Shown: positions 25,354 to 34,054 of the stretch, one piece after another
How the letters are laid out: every line of letters begins with the position of its first letter
Position numbering within the stretch: position 1 is the first letter of the stretch
Assembly: GCA_021821195.1 (NCBI GenBank)
Contig: JAKACT010000009.1
Coordinates: 1 to 46,157 of the forward strand
From: Pseudomonadota bacterium
GTDB taxonomy: Bacteria > Pseudomonadota > Gammaproteobacteria > Xanthomonadales > Xanthomonadaceae
DNA length: 46,157 nt
Direction of reading: 5' to 3'
The notes under the pieces: generated by a model
Databases searched by the model: none
The model's input: only the letters and a program-made list of their open reading frames with translations
What the model was told of the DNA's origin: nothing
Translations under genes and position numbers: made by a program

Positions 25354-27861
25354 TCAGGCGAAGCGCAACTGCTCCACACTGAAACCGCCGGCGCTCTGCA
25401 ACTTCCCACCGAGTTCCCGCAACACGGTGAAGTCGCGCTCATTGCGCTTCCGTCCCACCATGACCACGCGCCCATAGTCCGAGTGCTCCGCCGCCGCCTT
25501 ATCTACCTCGCTGTCCTTTCCGGTCAGGTGATCACCCTTGACTTCGAGCAGGACGATACCCGCACCCGCGCGCCCTTCAATACACACGGCAAAATCAGGA
25601 TAAAAGCCCTGCCCTTCGTCCCAGCGGTAGAGGCCAACGCCGGTCTTCGGCGGGTTGCGGTGCCACCACTTCACGAGTGGGCTGGCATCAAGCAGCTGCG
25701 CCACCGCCATCTCATCGGCGTTGAGGTCGGCCGGGAAGATTCCATAGACGTTGCGCGCGGCGTTAGACAGCCGCTGTGCGGTTTCGATGCCGGCAAGTAT
25801 CGGCACGTCCACATCCATCACCCTGCTCAGCCGCAAGGCCCTGTAAGCGTCGCGCAGCAGGTACGGGCGGCGCGCAAGTACCAAATCCAATTGCTGCGCC
25901 AGCTCCTCCTCGTCTTCCGGCGGTTGCGCACCCGAATCGACGATGGCCCGCTCGAAACGCGCCAGCAGCCGTCGCTGCAGTTCGCGATCATTCGCTTCGC
26001 CCAGACGCAGGCGAATCTGTTCCGCGCGCTGAGCGAGCGCGTGCGGAGACATTGCGGCCCACATGTCCTCAGTCGAATCCGCCACTGAGTGCCCGCCGGC
26101 AAACAAATCGGCTTCAGCACGCTGAACCTGCACGCGGTCGCGATGCCGGTCGGCCAATACAGTCGGCGAAAAATCCACATGCGCCGCAACGCCCGCCTCG
26201 AAATCCTCGGCAACGGGGGGCAGCTTTTCACCGCGCAGCGTGGCGGGCGCATCCGCCCTGCGATGGAACTCGTACGGCTTTACAGCGGCTTGTGCGAGGG
26301 CGGCCATCAGCTCGTTCAGAGGACGCGGGCTGCCTCCCCCTCCGCCCTGCACATCCAGCACCGTCTGAGTTGCAGCACCGAATCCCGCGAAAGGTGTCCC
26401 GGTCAACGCTGAGGCAACATCTCCTGCGCCGGTGCTTCCGACTGGAGCCGAACGCGATGGGTCGCGACTGTCCACGATACTGGCGCCCAACGGCGACACC
26501 AGCAAGCTCATCGGCTCGCCGCTGCGCGCAACCTGCACTTCCGCCATGTCCCCTATCACCGTGACGACGGTCTGGGTGCCCACTTCAGGCGCCTGGCTGG
26601 TCAGCGTGTTGATCTGCGCGGCGGCGCCTGAAAGTCCTTCTTGTGTCTCGGAGTTGGCCAGAAAGACATAGCCTTGGTTCAGATGCGGCGGAAGGTCATC
26701 GCGCGTCTGCAGCAGTGCATGCCGCCGCACGATCCGGCCGATCACCTGGGTGCCGAAACTCACGTCACGCGTGCCGCGCAACGCGGCCAGAGTGAACGCG
26801 CGCGGCGCATCGAAGCCAAGCGCTACCGCCATCTTGAAGATCAGAACTTCAACGGCGGGGTCGCTGGCCAAGGCCAGCAAATCAGGGTCAGGCTCGTCCG
26901 CGGTATGCAGCCGGACGGCGGATTCCGCAAACCCCAGCTCATTCACCAAATAGCGGCGAGCGGCCTCCTGTGCGGCTTTGCCATCTGGCACCTGAACCAG
27001 CATCAATGGCGTCAACGGCACACCCATGGCATCCAGCTCACCCGCGATGCGGCGATGCATGGCCGCGCACTCGCGCAGAGCCAGATGCTCGAAGTCCACT
27101 AGTTGCGCGGTGTCACCATCGCGGGCGATGAAACGCACGGTGCGAACGCCTTCCTTCAGCAGTCTGCCTTCCACCGCATGGAAGCGGCTGAGGGACGCCC
27201 AGTCCGCCGGATCACCCACGGTGTAGCCGGTTGCGCGCTCGAACGCGGGCATGTCCGCATCGCGCGGCGTGGCGGTCATCAGCAGAGCATAGTCGGGCTT
27301 CAACACGTCACTGAAGAAGCTGCGCGCCTGCGCCGCGCGCTGGAACCCGTGATGCGCTTCGTCCACCACGCAGCCGATGCGAAGGCCTTCGTCGCGCGCG
27401 AGGGAAATCAGTGCATCGATGGACACGCCCGCATCCCCGCTCTGCCGCGCGCGCCGGCTCTCAGCGCTGCGTGCGGCCAGCGACGCCCAGGTCACCACGA
27501 ACACCCCGCCCCCGCGCACGCTGTCCGGCTGGCGATCGGCATCCAGGTCAAACAGGTCCAGTTCGGGGGCCTGTGCGGCGATGACGGCGCGCGACTGCTC
27601 CACCAGCCCGATAAAAGGCGCAAACCAGAACCACAGGATGCGTTCGGCGCGGGACGCAGCGCGCATCGCTTCCACTGCGATCAGCGTCTTGCCTGCACCG
27701 GTAGGTGCCTGCAACACGACGACAGCATCGTTGCGGCGGGCCTGATCGATGCGTTGGGGCGTACCGGTGGCAATCTGTGCGTACAGCGCACGCACGTTGT
27801 CCAGACGGGCATTGATGCCTTCGCGGACGTCCTGCTGGAAATTCTTGAGCGTGGCGGGCAT
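25354..27861 (-). CDS. res: Type III restriction enzyme subunit (helicase-nuclease)
   Basis: An 835-residue protein that, with the methyltransferase, cuts unmodified DNA after ATP-driven movement. Walker A is APTGAGKT (about residues 52-59), motif II is VVDEAHH, motif III LLMTATPRD, with helicase motifs continuing to GRIVRRH. The C-terminal nuclease has YPDFAV and LLEVKGDH, a PD-ExK site. It is somewhat short for the family (often 900-1000). It starts 3 bases after the mod stop. Confidence 0.92.
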   Translation of the reverse strand: MPATLKNFQQDVREGINARLDNVRALYAQIATGTPQRIDQARRNDAVVVLQAPTGAGKTLIAVEAMRAASRAERILWFWFAPFIGLVEQSRAVIAAQAPELDLFDLDADRQPDSVRGGGVFVVTWASLAARSAESRRARQSGDAGVSIDALISLARDEGLRIGCVVDEAHHGFQRAAQARSFFSDVLKPDYALLMTATPRDADMPAFERATGYTVGDPADWASLSRFHAVEGRLLKEGVRTVRFIARDGDTAQLVDFEHLALRECAAMHRRIAGELDAMGVPLTPLMLVQVPDGKAAQEAARRYLVNELGFAESAVRLHTADEPDPDLLALASDPAVEVLIFKMAVALGFDAPRAFTLAALRGTRDVSFGTQVIGRIVRRHALLQTRDDLPPHLNQGYVFLANSETQEGLSGAAAQINTLTSQAPEVGTQTVVTVIGDMAEVQVARSGEPMSLLVSPLGASIVDSRDPSRSAPVGSTGAGDVASALTGTPFAGFGAATQTVLDVQGGGGGSPRPLNELMAALAQAAVKPYEFHRRADAPATLRGEKLPPVAEDFEAGVAAHVDFSPTVLADRHRDRVQVQRAEADLFAGGHSVADSTEDMWAAMSPHALAQRAEQIRLRLGEANDRELQRRLLARFERAIVDSGAQPPEDEEELAQQLDLVLARRPYLLRDAYRALRLSRVMDVDVPILAGIETAQRLSNAARNVYGIFPADLNADEMAVAQLLDASPLVKWWHRNPPKTGVGLYRWDEGQGFYPDFAVCIEGRAGAGIVLLEVKGDHLTGKDSEVDKAAAEHSDYGRVVMVGRKRNERDFTVLRELGGKLQSAGGFSVEQLRFA

Positions 27862-27864
27862 GGG

Positions 27865-29544
27865 TCAGCGTCCGAAGCGTTCGCGCAGGTTTTGCGGGAT
27901 GGGGCGAAGTTCCACGGCCGGCGCCTCGTCACGCAGGCGCTCCGGCGCCCAGCAGTACAGGGCAGCACCGGCAGCGGCGCCCGGCAACCATGTCCGCATC
28001 CGCGCCAGCGACGCCTCGCGGAAATCGGCCAGATAAGCCATGTCCCCGTCGGCTGCGAAGCCGCCGCCCGGCCATACCGTCAGCGGCAAGCCGTGCTGCA
28101 GCTGCAGTGCGGTCCATATTTCCGCGTGCTCGAGTTTCGTGCTCAACCGATGCGGCGGGATGCGCCGCGCTCGCAGGTAGGCGAAACCGCCGCCGAGCCC
28201 TTGCACCCGCTCACCCTTGGCATTGGTGTAGCCGCCCAGCACCTTGCGGACCCGCTGCGCGCAGATATCACGACAAAGATTCTTGGCGGGGTCGTCTTCG
28301 GTGGCCTCAGTGCTGCTGACGAGGATGAACTTGCGGTTGCCGCCGTCTTCCGCGTTGAGCTTCGCAACCGCGTGGGCGGTAGTGCCGGAACCTGCAAAGA
28401 AGTCCAGAAAAACGCCATCGGGATCGTTCGCGACACTAAAAAAATACCGAATTAGTAGTTCGGGCTTCGGATAGCTGAAACTGACGTCCATGCCAGCGAG
28501 CACGCCTGATTCAGCACGAACGTTCCCCATGTTCCTCAGAACGGTTAGAACGTAAGAGGCACTTTCCCTGTCCTTGACACCTTCGATTGCCCCATTCGCT
28601 GTCAACTCGAAACGCGTCCGCTGCCCTTTTTTATCAATAACCTTTGCAAAGTTGTTCTTGATGAACGACTCCAGCAAGACCTTGCTTGCCCAGCCGCTCT
28701 TTACGATGACCTCGTTTGTGGTCACCCAATTCCTAACATTGATGTCTCGATCGATGTGAGGCCACGCGTCGTCGCGCGCCACGATTCGACCGGACTCGAA
28801 ATTTGCTGGAAAGCCAATCGGAAGAGCTATCGGCGAAACGGGATTTTTTGGCCCGTTTTTGATCACGCTATTTCGAATCTCAGGCCGGTAGAGCTTGCTG
28901 TCCTCTTCGACATTCGGATCAACTACTGATGGATGAACGAAGTTTTCGACATCTTTCGCATAGCAGAGAATGTACTCATGTGACGTCTTGATCGCGGCTT
29001 GGTTGTCGAAAGTCCCGTCGGTCTCCCATACGAAAGTCGCAAGATGCGCGCCTTCCCCAAACACCCGATCCATCAGCATCCCAAGTCGGAACAACTCGTT
29101 GTCATCGATGCTGACAAAGATCACACCGTCATCGGCCAGCAGCTCCCTGGCCAGCTGCAGCCGGCGATACATGAATTCCACCCATAGCGAATGGCGAAAC
29201 CGGTGGGTCTTGTCCACGAAGCGGTCGTTGTAGACAAAATCGCGGTTGCCGGTGTTGTACGGGGGATCGATATAGATGCAACGGATCCCTGGCTTGCTTC
29301 CCTTGTGGCTCGCGCGCAACGCGCGCAAGGCGTCGAAGTTGTCGCCCTCGATGATCAGGTTGCTCCACGGAGCATCGCCATGGCTCAGGCCAGCATCCAG
29401 CTCCAGCGCCACGAAGTCATCGTTGAGCGCACGGTCGGCTTCGATTTCGTCGCGCTCCCACACCAACCCCAGTTGTCGGTCCGCATCGCGCCGTTCCAGC
29501 AGGCGGATCAGCGCGTCCTTTTCGAGATGATCGTATTTGCTCAT
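27865..29544 (-). CDS. mod: Type III DNA adenine-N6 methyltransferase subunit
   Basis: A 559-residue methyltransferase that gives target specificity and host protection. Motif IV is DPPYNTGNRDFVYNDRF near residue 95, and motif I FFAGSGTTAHAV lies near residue 375, the order of beta-class enzymes. The middle (28430-29020) is clearly less GC-rich than both ends and should hold the target-recognition domain; this suggests domain exchange. The ATG at 29544 is chosen over 29643 because homologues begin at MSKYDHLEKDALIRLLERRD. It is coupled to res. Confidence 0.93.
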   Translation of the reverse strand: MSKYDHLEKDALIRLLERRDADRQLGLVWERDEIEADRALNDDFVALELDAGLSHGDAPWSNLIIEGDNFDALRALRASHKGSKPGIRCIYIDPPYNTGNRDFVYNDRFVDKTHRFRHSLWVEFMYRRLQLARELLADDGVIFVSIDDNELFRLGMLMDRVFGEGAHLATFVWETDGTFDNQAAIKTSHEYILCYAKDVENFVHPSVVDPNVEEDSKLYRPEIRNSVIKNGPKNPVSPIALPIGFPANFESGRIVARDDAWPHIDRDINVRNWVTTNEVIVKSGWASKVLLESFIKNNFAKVIDKKGQRTRFELTANGAIEGVKDRESASYVLTVLRNMGNVRAESGVLAGMDVSFSYPKPELLIRYFFSVANDPDGVFLDFFAGSGTTAHAVAKLNAEDGGNRKFILVSSTEATEDDPAKNLCRDICAQRVRKVLGGYTNAKGERVQGLGGGFAYLRARRIPPHRLSTKLEHAEIWTALQLQHGLPLTVWPGGGFAADGDMAYLADFREASLARMRTWLPGAAAGAALYCWAPERLRDEAPAVELRPIPQNLRERFGR

Positions 29545-29611
29545 TGTCCGTCTTGATTTGCGCAAGGGCAGGCTACCCGATATCGCTTTACCGCAAGGAC
29601 CGTGCTTCGCC

Positions 29612-30277
29612 CTACATCTCCGCCATCGCCTCCAACGCCGCACGGTCCCCGGCCGTCTGTTCCGGCGGCGGTAGCGCGCGTATCCGCTCCACGTCCGCCC
29701 GGTGCCGCGCCCGCAGCGCCGGGTCCAGCGCGTCCACCGTGCGGGGGCGCTGCATCAGGGCATGGTCCCCCGGCGCCAGCTGGCAATTGCGGCTCAGCGT
29801 GTCCATGCCGTCGCGTGTGGTGGGCGCCGCATCTTGTAGGTTGACCACCACCGCCAGCGTGTCCCCCAACGGCTCCAGGGCAACGCACAGCGCGTCGATG
29901 GTGGCGTGGGTGCGCCAGCCCGCGCCGTCCACGCGTACCAGCAGGTTGTGGCGGTCTATCCAGTTGGCGGAGCGCACGTCCGGCAGCGCGCGGGCTACGG
30001 CGCGCGCGGCTTCGTGATCGATAGGGCGGCTGGCATCGGCTAGCTTCATGGCCTTGCGCAGATCCTCGGAAAGCGCGTCCACGCTGCGCTGCACGCCCGC
30101 CTGGTTCCCGGTCACCGCCGCGGCGCGGGCACCCAGCATGTGGGCGGCCACGCGGCCGGGATCCATCGGCTGGCCGGCCTGCTGCGGACGCGGTGCGTTC
30201 GGCGTGTCCCCCTGCGGCGCGCTGCACGCGGCCAATAACCCTGCCAATACCAGTGCGCCAACCCTCCGTGTCGTCAT
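29612..30277 (-). CDS. Hypothetical lipoprotein
   Basis: A 221-residue secreted lipoprotein. The signal peptide ends with LLAAC at about residues 14-18. The rest is Ala/Arg-rich with DRHNLLVRVDGAGWRTHATID in the middle. No known domain was recognised. GGGGGA upstream of ATG 30277 supports the start. It is upstream of and divergent from the TldD cluster. Confidence 0.8.
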   Translation of the reverse strand: MTTRRVGALVLAGLLAACSAPQGDTPNAPRPQQAGQPMDPGRVAAHMLGARAAAVTGNQAGVQRSVDALSEDLRKAMKLADASRPIDHEAARAVARALPDVRSANWIDRHNLLVRVDGAGWRTHATIDALCVALEPLGDTLAVVVNLQDAAPTTRDGMDTLSRNCQLAPGDHALMQRPRTVDALDPALRARHRADVERIRALPPPEQTAGDRAALEAMAEM

Positions 30278-30574
30278 GCAGCATTCCCCCTTGTGATGCA
30301 GGATACGACACCTGATCTGCGTCGCAGGGGCTGCGATGGAGATCGCGCCCCTGCGGTGGGCTCCTACGGGGGCTGCAATCGGAGGTGGTCACGTGGATTT
30401 CCCCGCGAAATGCGCGAAATGCCTGACGCGGCGAGTCCCGGAGAGTGCGAGACAAATACGCCGCGGCCAGCGGGGCGGCAGCACCGCCCCATGCCGAAAG
30501 ACACTCCCCACCCCGCGATTGCGTGCCGAGAATCGAACGCAGGCAGCGCGATGCACCGCTGCGGGGAGAGACAG
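30278..30574. other. Gap upstream of the TldD cluster
   Basis: About 300 bases between the divergent lipoprotein and the first TldD. It holds the REP-like hairpin at 30323-30367 and presumably both promoters. The TldD frame is open through much of it, but the Tat-signal start with GGGGAGAG just before it argues for 30575. Confidence 0.6.
30323..30367. repeat. REP-like hairpin
   Basis: CGCAGGGG (30323-30330) pairs with CCCCTGCG (30348-30355), with an inner GCGAT/ATCGC stem (30333-30337 and 30342-30346) and GGAG loop. It is flanked at 30360-30367 by GCTCCTAC, the reverse complement of the GTAGGAGC head typical of REP elements in Pseudomonas and xanthomonads. A single copy is seen here. Confidence 0.5.
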
Positions 30575-32203
30575 ATGCAACGACGCGAATTCCTCGCCCT
30601 GTCGGGCTTCGGCCTGGCCGGGCTGATGCTGCCGCACGCGCGGCTGATCGCCGCCGAGCAGCTGCTGGTGCCGGCCGATGCGGCCAGGAACAAGGCGCTG
30701 GCGGATGCGGTGCTGGCGCAGGCGCGGGCGGGCGGCGCTAGCTACTGCGACGTGCGGATCGGGCGCTATCTCAACCAGGCCATCCAGACCCGCGAGGACC
30801 GGGTACTGAACGTGACCAACAGCGAGTCGTCCGGGGTTGGCATCCGGGTGATCGTGGATGGTGCGTGGGGCTTTGCCGCCACCCATCGGCAGACCGCCGA
30901 CGGCATGCGCGAGGCGGTGGCGCGGGCGCTGGCGGTGGCGCGGGCCAATGCGCGGCTGCGCGCGCAGCCGGTGCAGCTGGCGCCGCAGGCCGGCGTGGGC
31001 GAGGTGCGCTGGCAGACGCCGATCCGCAAGAACGCGATGGCGGTGCCGGTCAAGGACAAGACCGCGCTGCTGCTGGCGGTGAATGCCGCCGCGCGCAATG
31101 CCGGCGCCGATTTCATCAATTCGCAGCTGTTCCTGGTCAACGAGCAGAAATACTTCGCCTCCAGCGATGGTTCGTGGATCGACCAGGACGTGCACCGCAT
31201 CTGGCTGCCGTTCACCGTGACCGCCATCGACAAGGCCAGCGGCAAGTTCCGCACCCGCAACGGGCTGTCCTCGCCGATGGGCATGGGCTGGGAGTTCCTG
31301 GATGGCGATGCCGCCGGCAAGTTCCAGCTGCCCGGCGGCGTGGTGGGCTACGGCCACTCCTACGATCCGGTGGAGGACGCCATCGCCGCGGCCAAGCAGG
31401 CGCGGGCCAAGCTCAAGGCGCCCTCGGTGAAGCCCGGCAAGTACGACCTGGTGCTGGATCCGTCCAACCTGTTCCTGACCATCCACGAGAACGTGGGCCA
31501 CCCGCTGGAGCTGGACCGCGTGCTGGGCTACGAGGCCAATTACGCCGGCACCAGCTTCGCCACGCTGGACAAGCGCGAGGCCGGTTTCCGCTGGGGTAGC
31601 GGTATCGTCAACTTCACCGCCGACAAGACCGAGCCGTACAGCCTGGGCGCGGTGGGCTACGACGACGAGGGCGTGAAGACGCGCCGCTGGGACCTGGTGA
31701 AGGACGGCGTGCTGGTCAACTACCAGGCCACCCGCGACGAGGTGCACATCCTCGGCGAGGACGCCTCGCACGGCTGCAGCTATGCCGATTCGTGGAAGAG
31801 CGTGCAGTTCCAGCGCATGGCCAACGTGTCGCTGGCGCCGGGCAAGGCGCCGCTCACGCCGGCGCAGATGGTCAAGGACGTGGAGGACGGCCTCTACATC
31901 CACGGCCGCGGCTCCTACTCCATCGACCAGCAGCGCTACAACGCGCAGTTCGGCGGCCAGCTGTACTACCGCATCCGCAACGGCGAGATCAAGGAGATGG
32001 TGGAGGACGCCGCCTACCAGATCCGCACGCCGGAGTTCTGGAACGCCTGCAGCGCGATCTGCGATGCCCGCGACTTCCGCCTGGGCGGTTCGTTCTTCGA
32101 CGGCAAGGGCCAGCCCAGCCAGGTCTCGGCGGTCTCGCACGGCGCCGCCACCGCCCGCTTCGACGGCATCAACATCATCAACACCGCGCGCAGCCTGGGT
32201 TGA
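30575..32203 (+). CDS. Tat-exported TldD-family zinc metalloprotease, copy 1
   Basis: A 542-residue metalloprotease of the TldD/PmbA superfamily. The N-terminus has a twin-arginine signal (QRREFLALSG, then a hydrophobic stretch ending LIAAEQ), so the protein is probably exported folded. The zinc motif is HENVGH (TIHENVGHPLE); a Cys further on (HGCSYADSW) could be the third ligand, as in TldD. TldD normally acts with TldE on peptides such as CcdA or microcin B17 precursor in the cytoplasm. Here two TldDs and one TldE are adjacent. GGGGAGAG precedes ATG 30575. Confidence 0.93.
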   Translation: MQRREFLALSGFGLAGLMLPHARLIAAEQLLVPADAARNKALADAVLAQARAGGASYCDVRIGRYLNQAIQTREDRVLNVTNSESSGVGIRVIVDGAWGFAATHRQTADGMREAVARALAVARANARLRAQPVQLAPQAGVGEVRWQTPIRKNAMAVPVKDKTALLLAVNAAARNAGADFINSQLFLVNEQKYFASSDGSWIDQDVHRIWLPFTVTAIDKASGKFRTRNGLSSPMGMGWEFLDGDAAGKFQLPGGVVGYGHSYDPVEDAIAAAKQARAKLKAPSVKPGKYDLVLDPSNLFLTIHENVGHPLELDRVLGYEANYAGTSFATLDKREAGFRWGSGIVNFTADKTEPYSLGAVGYDDEGVKTRRWDLVKDGVLVNYQATRDEVHILGEDASHGCSYADSWKSVQFQRMANVSLAPGKAPLTPAQMVKDVEDGLYIHGRGSYSIDQQRYNAQFGGQLYYRIRNGEIKEMVEDAAYQIRTPEFWNACSAICDARDFRLGGSFFDGKGQPSQVSAVSHGAATARFDGINIINTARSLG

Positions 32204-32319
32204 GCCGCGTGCCATGTCGAAAGTCATTTGCGCGGCCTGCGCCTGGCCGCAAGAATCGGGACTGACCAACCCTGCCCCATCGCCGCACCGTCCATCCCGT
32301 TTCCACCAGGAGAGCCGCC

Positions 32320-33954
32320 TTGCAACGACGTGAATTCCTCGCCCTGACCGGGCTTACCGCCGGCGGCCTGCTGTTGCCGTCGTTCTTCGGGAATGCCATC
32401 GCGGCGGAACAGCTGCTGGTCGCGCTGGACCCGGCGCTGAAGAAGCGCCTGGCCGACGAGGCGATGAACGCGGCCCGCGCCGCCGGCGCCAGCTATTGCG
32501 ACGTGCGCATCGGCCGCTACCTGCGCCAGTTCGTGATCACCCGCGAGGACAAGGTGCAGAACGTGGTGAACACCGAGTCCACCGGCGTGGGCATCCGCGT
32601 GATCGCCAACGGCGCCTGGGGTTTCGCCGCCACCAACACGCTGACCGCCGAGGGCGTGGCCGCGGCCGCGCGCCAGGCGGCCGCCATCGCCAAGGCCAAC
32701 AGCCAGGTCCAGGGGGCGCCGGTGCAGCTGGCCAAGGCGCCCGGATTCGGCGAGGTGTCGTGGAAGACGCCGATCAAGAAGAACGCGATGGAGGTGCCGA
32801 TCAAGGACAAGGTCGACCTGCTGCTGGGCGTCAACGCCGCCGCGATCAACGCCGGCGCGGACTTCGTCAACTCGATGATGTTCGTGGTCAACGAGCAGAA
32901 GTACTTCGCCAGCACCGACGGTTCCTACATCGACCAGGACGTGCACCGCATCTGGGTGCCGATGACGGTCACGGCCATCGACAAGGCCAGCGGCAAGTTC
33001 CGCACCCGCGACGGGCTGTCCTCGCCGATGGGCATGGGCTTCGAATACCTGGACGGCAACGCCGCCGACAAGACCGTGCTGCCGAACGGCGTGACCGTGT
33101 ACGGCAAGGGCTACGACATGCGCGAGGACGCCATCGCCGCGGCCAAGCAGGCGCGGGACAAGCTGAAGGCGCCCTCGGTCAAGCCGGGCAAGTACGACCT
33201 GGTGCTGGATCCGTCGCACACCTGGCTGACCATCCACGAGTCGGTGGGCCATCCGTTGGAACTGGACCGCGTGCTGGGCTACGAGGCCAACTACGCCGGC
33301 ACCAGCTTCGCCACGCTGGAGAAGCGCGAGCAGCATTTCCAGTACGGCAGCGAGCTGGTCAACATCTTCGCCGACAAGGTCCAGCCCGGCAGCCTTGGCG
33401 CGGTGGGCTTCGACGACGAAGGCGTGAAGTGCAAGCGCTGGGACCTGATCCAGGCCGGCAAGCTGGTGGACTACCAAACCATCCGCGACCAGGCCCACAT
33501 CCTCGGCAAGACCAAGTCCGACGGCTGCTGCTACGCCGACTCCTGGTCCAGCGTGCAGTTCCAGCGCATGGCCAATGTGTCGCTGGCGCCCGGCAAGCAG
33601 GCGCTCTCCGTGGACGACCTGGTGAAGGACGTGGAGAACGGCATCTACATCGTCGGCGACGGCTCGTTCTCGATCGACCAGCAGCGCTACAACGCGCAGT
33701 TCGGCGGCCAGCTGTTCTACGAGATCAAGGACGGCAAGGTCACCCGCCCGCTGGAGGACGTGGCCTACCAGATCCGCACGCCGGAGTTCTGGAACGCCTG
33801 CGCGGCCGTGGCCGACGAGCGCGACTACCGCCTGGGCGGGTCGTTCTTCGACGGCAAGGGCCAACCGGGCCAGGTGTCGGCGGTGTCGCATGGCTCGTCC
33901 ACCGCCCGCTTCAACGGCATCAACGTGATCAACACCGCGCGCAACCTGGGTTGA
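32320..33954 (+). CDS. Tat-exported TldD-family zinc metalloprotease, copy 2 (TTG start)
   Basis: A 544-residue paralogue of copy 1, similar from end to end and probably a tandem duplicate. It has its own twin-arginine signal (QRREFLALTG ... NAIAAEQ), the zinc motif HESVGH (TIHESVGHPLE) and GCCYADSW as the probable third-ligand region. The start is TTG at 32320, since the Tat signal begins exactly there, with AGGAG at 32308-32312. The 116-base gap from copy 1 shows no gene. The two may form different pairs with the single TldE. Confidence 0.93.
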   Translation: MQRREFLALTGLTAGGLLLPSFFGNAIAAEQLLVALDPALKKRLADEAMNAARAAGASYCDVRIGRYLRQFVITREDKVQNVVNTESTGVGIRVIANGAWGFAATNTLTAEGVAAAARQAAAIAKANSQVQGAPVQLAKAPGFGEVSWKTPIKKNAMEVPIKDKVDLLLGVNAAAINAGADFVNSMMFVVNEQKYFASTDGSYIDQDVHRIWVPMTVTAIDKASGKFRTRDGLSSPMGMGFEYLDGNAADKTVLPNGVTVYGKGYDMREDAIAAAKQARDKLKAPSVKPGKYDLVLDPSHTWLTIHESVGHPLELDRVLGYEANYAGTSFATLEKREQHFQYGSELVNIFADKVQPGSLGAVGFDDEGVKCKRWDLIQAGKLVDYQTIRDQAHILGKTKSDGCCYADSWSSVQFQRMANVSLAPGKQALSVDDLVKDVENGIYIVGDGSFSIDQQRYNAQFGGQLFYEIKDGKVTRPLEDVAYQIRTPEFWNACAAVADERDYRLGGSFFDGKGQPGQVSAVSHGSSTARFNGINVINTARNLG

Positions 33955-34054
33955 ACCCTGCGGGGCCGGGCCCGCCCGGCTGCATCGGATCGTCGATCCC
34001 ACCCCATCACCAAAGCCGCGGAGCCCGCTCCGCGCTGCAAGGAGAAGCACCTAC

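Noticed and set aside
30389-34050. Two long minus-strand frames opposite the TldD genes
   Set aside because: Mirror similarity only reflects the TldD duplication on the other strand; no start signals.
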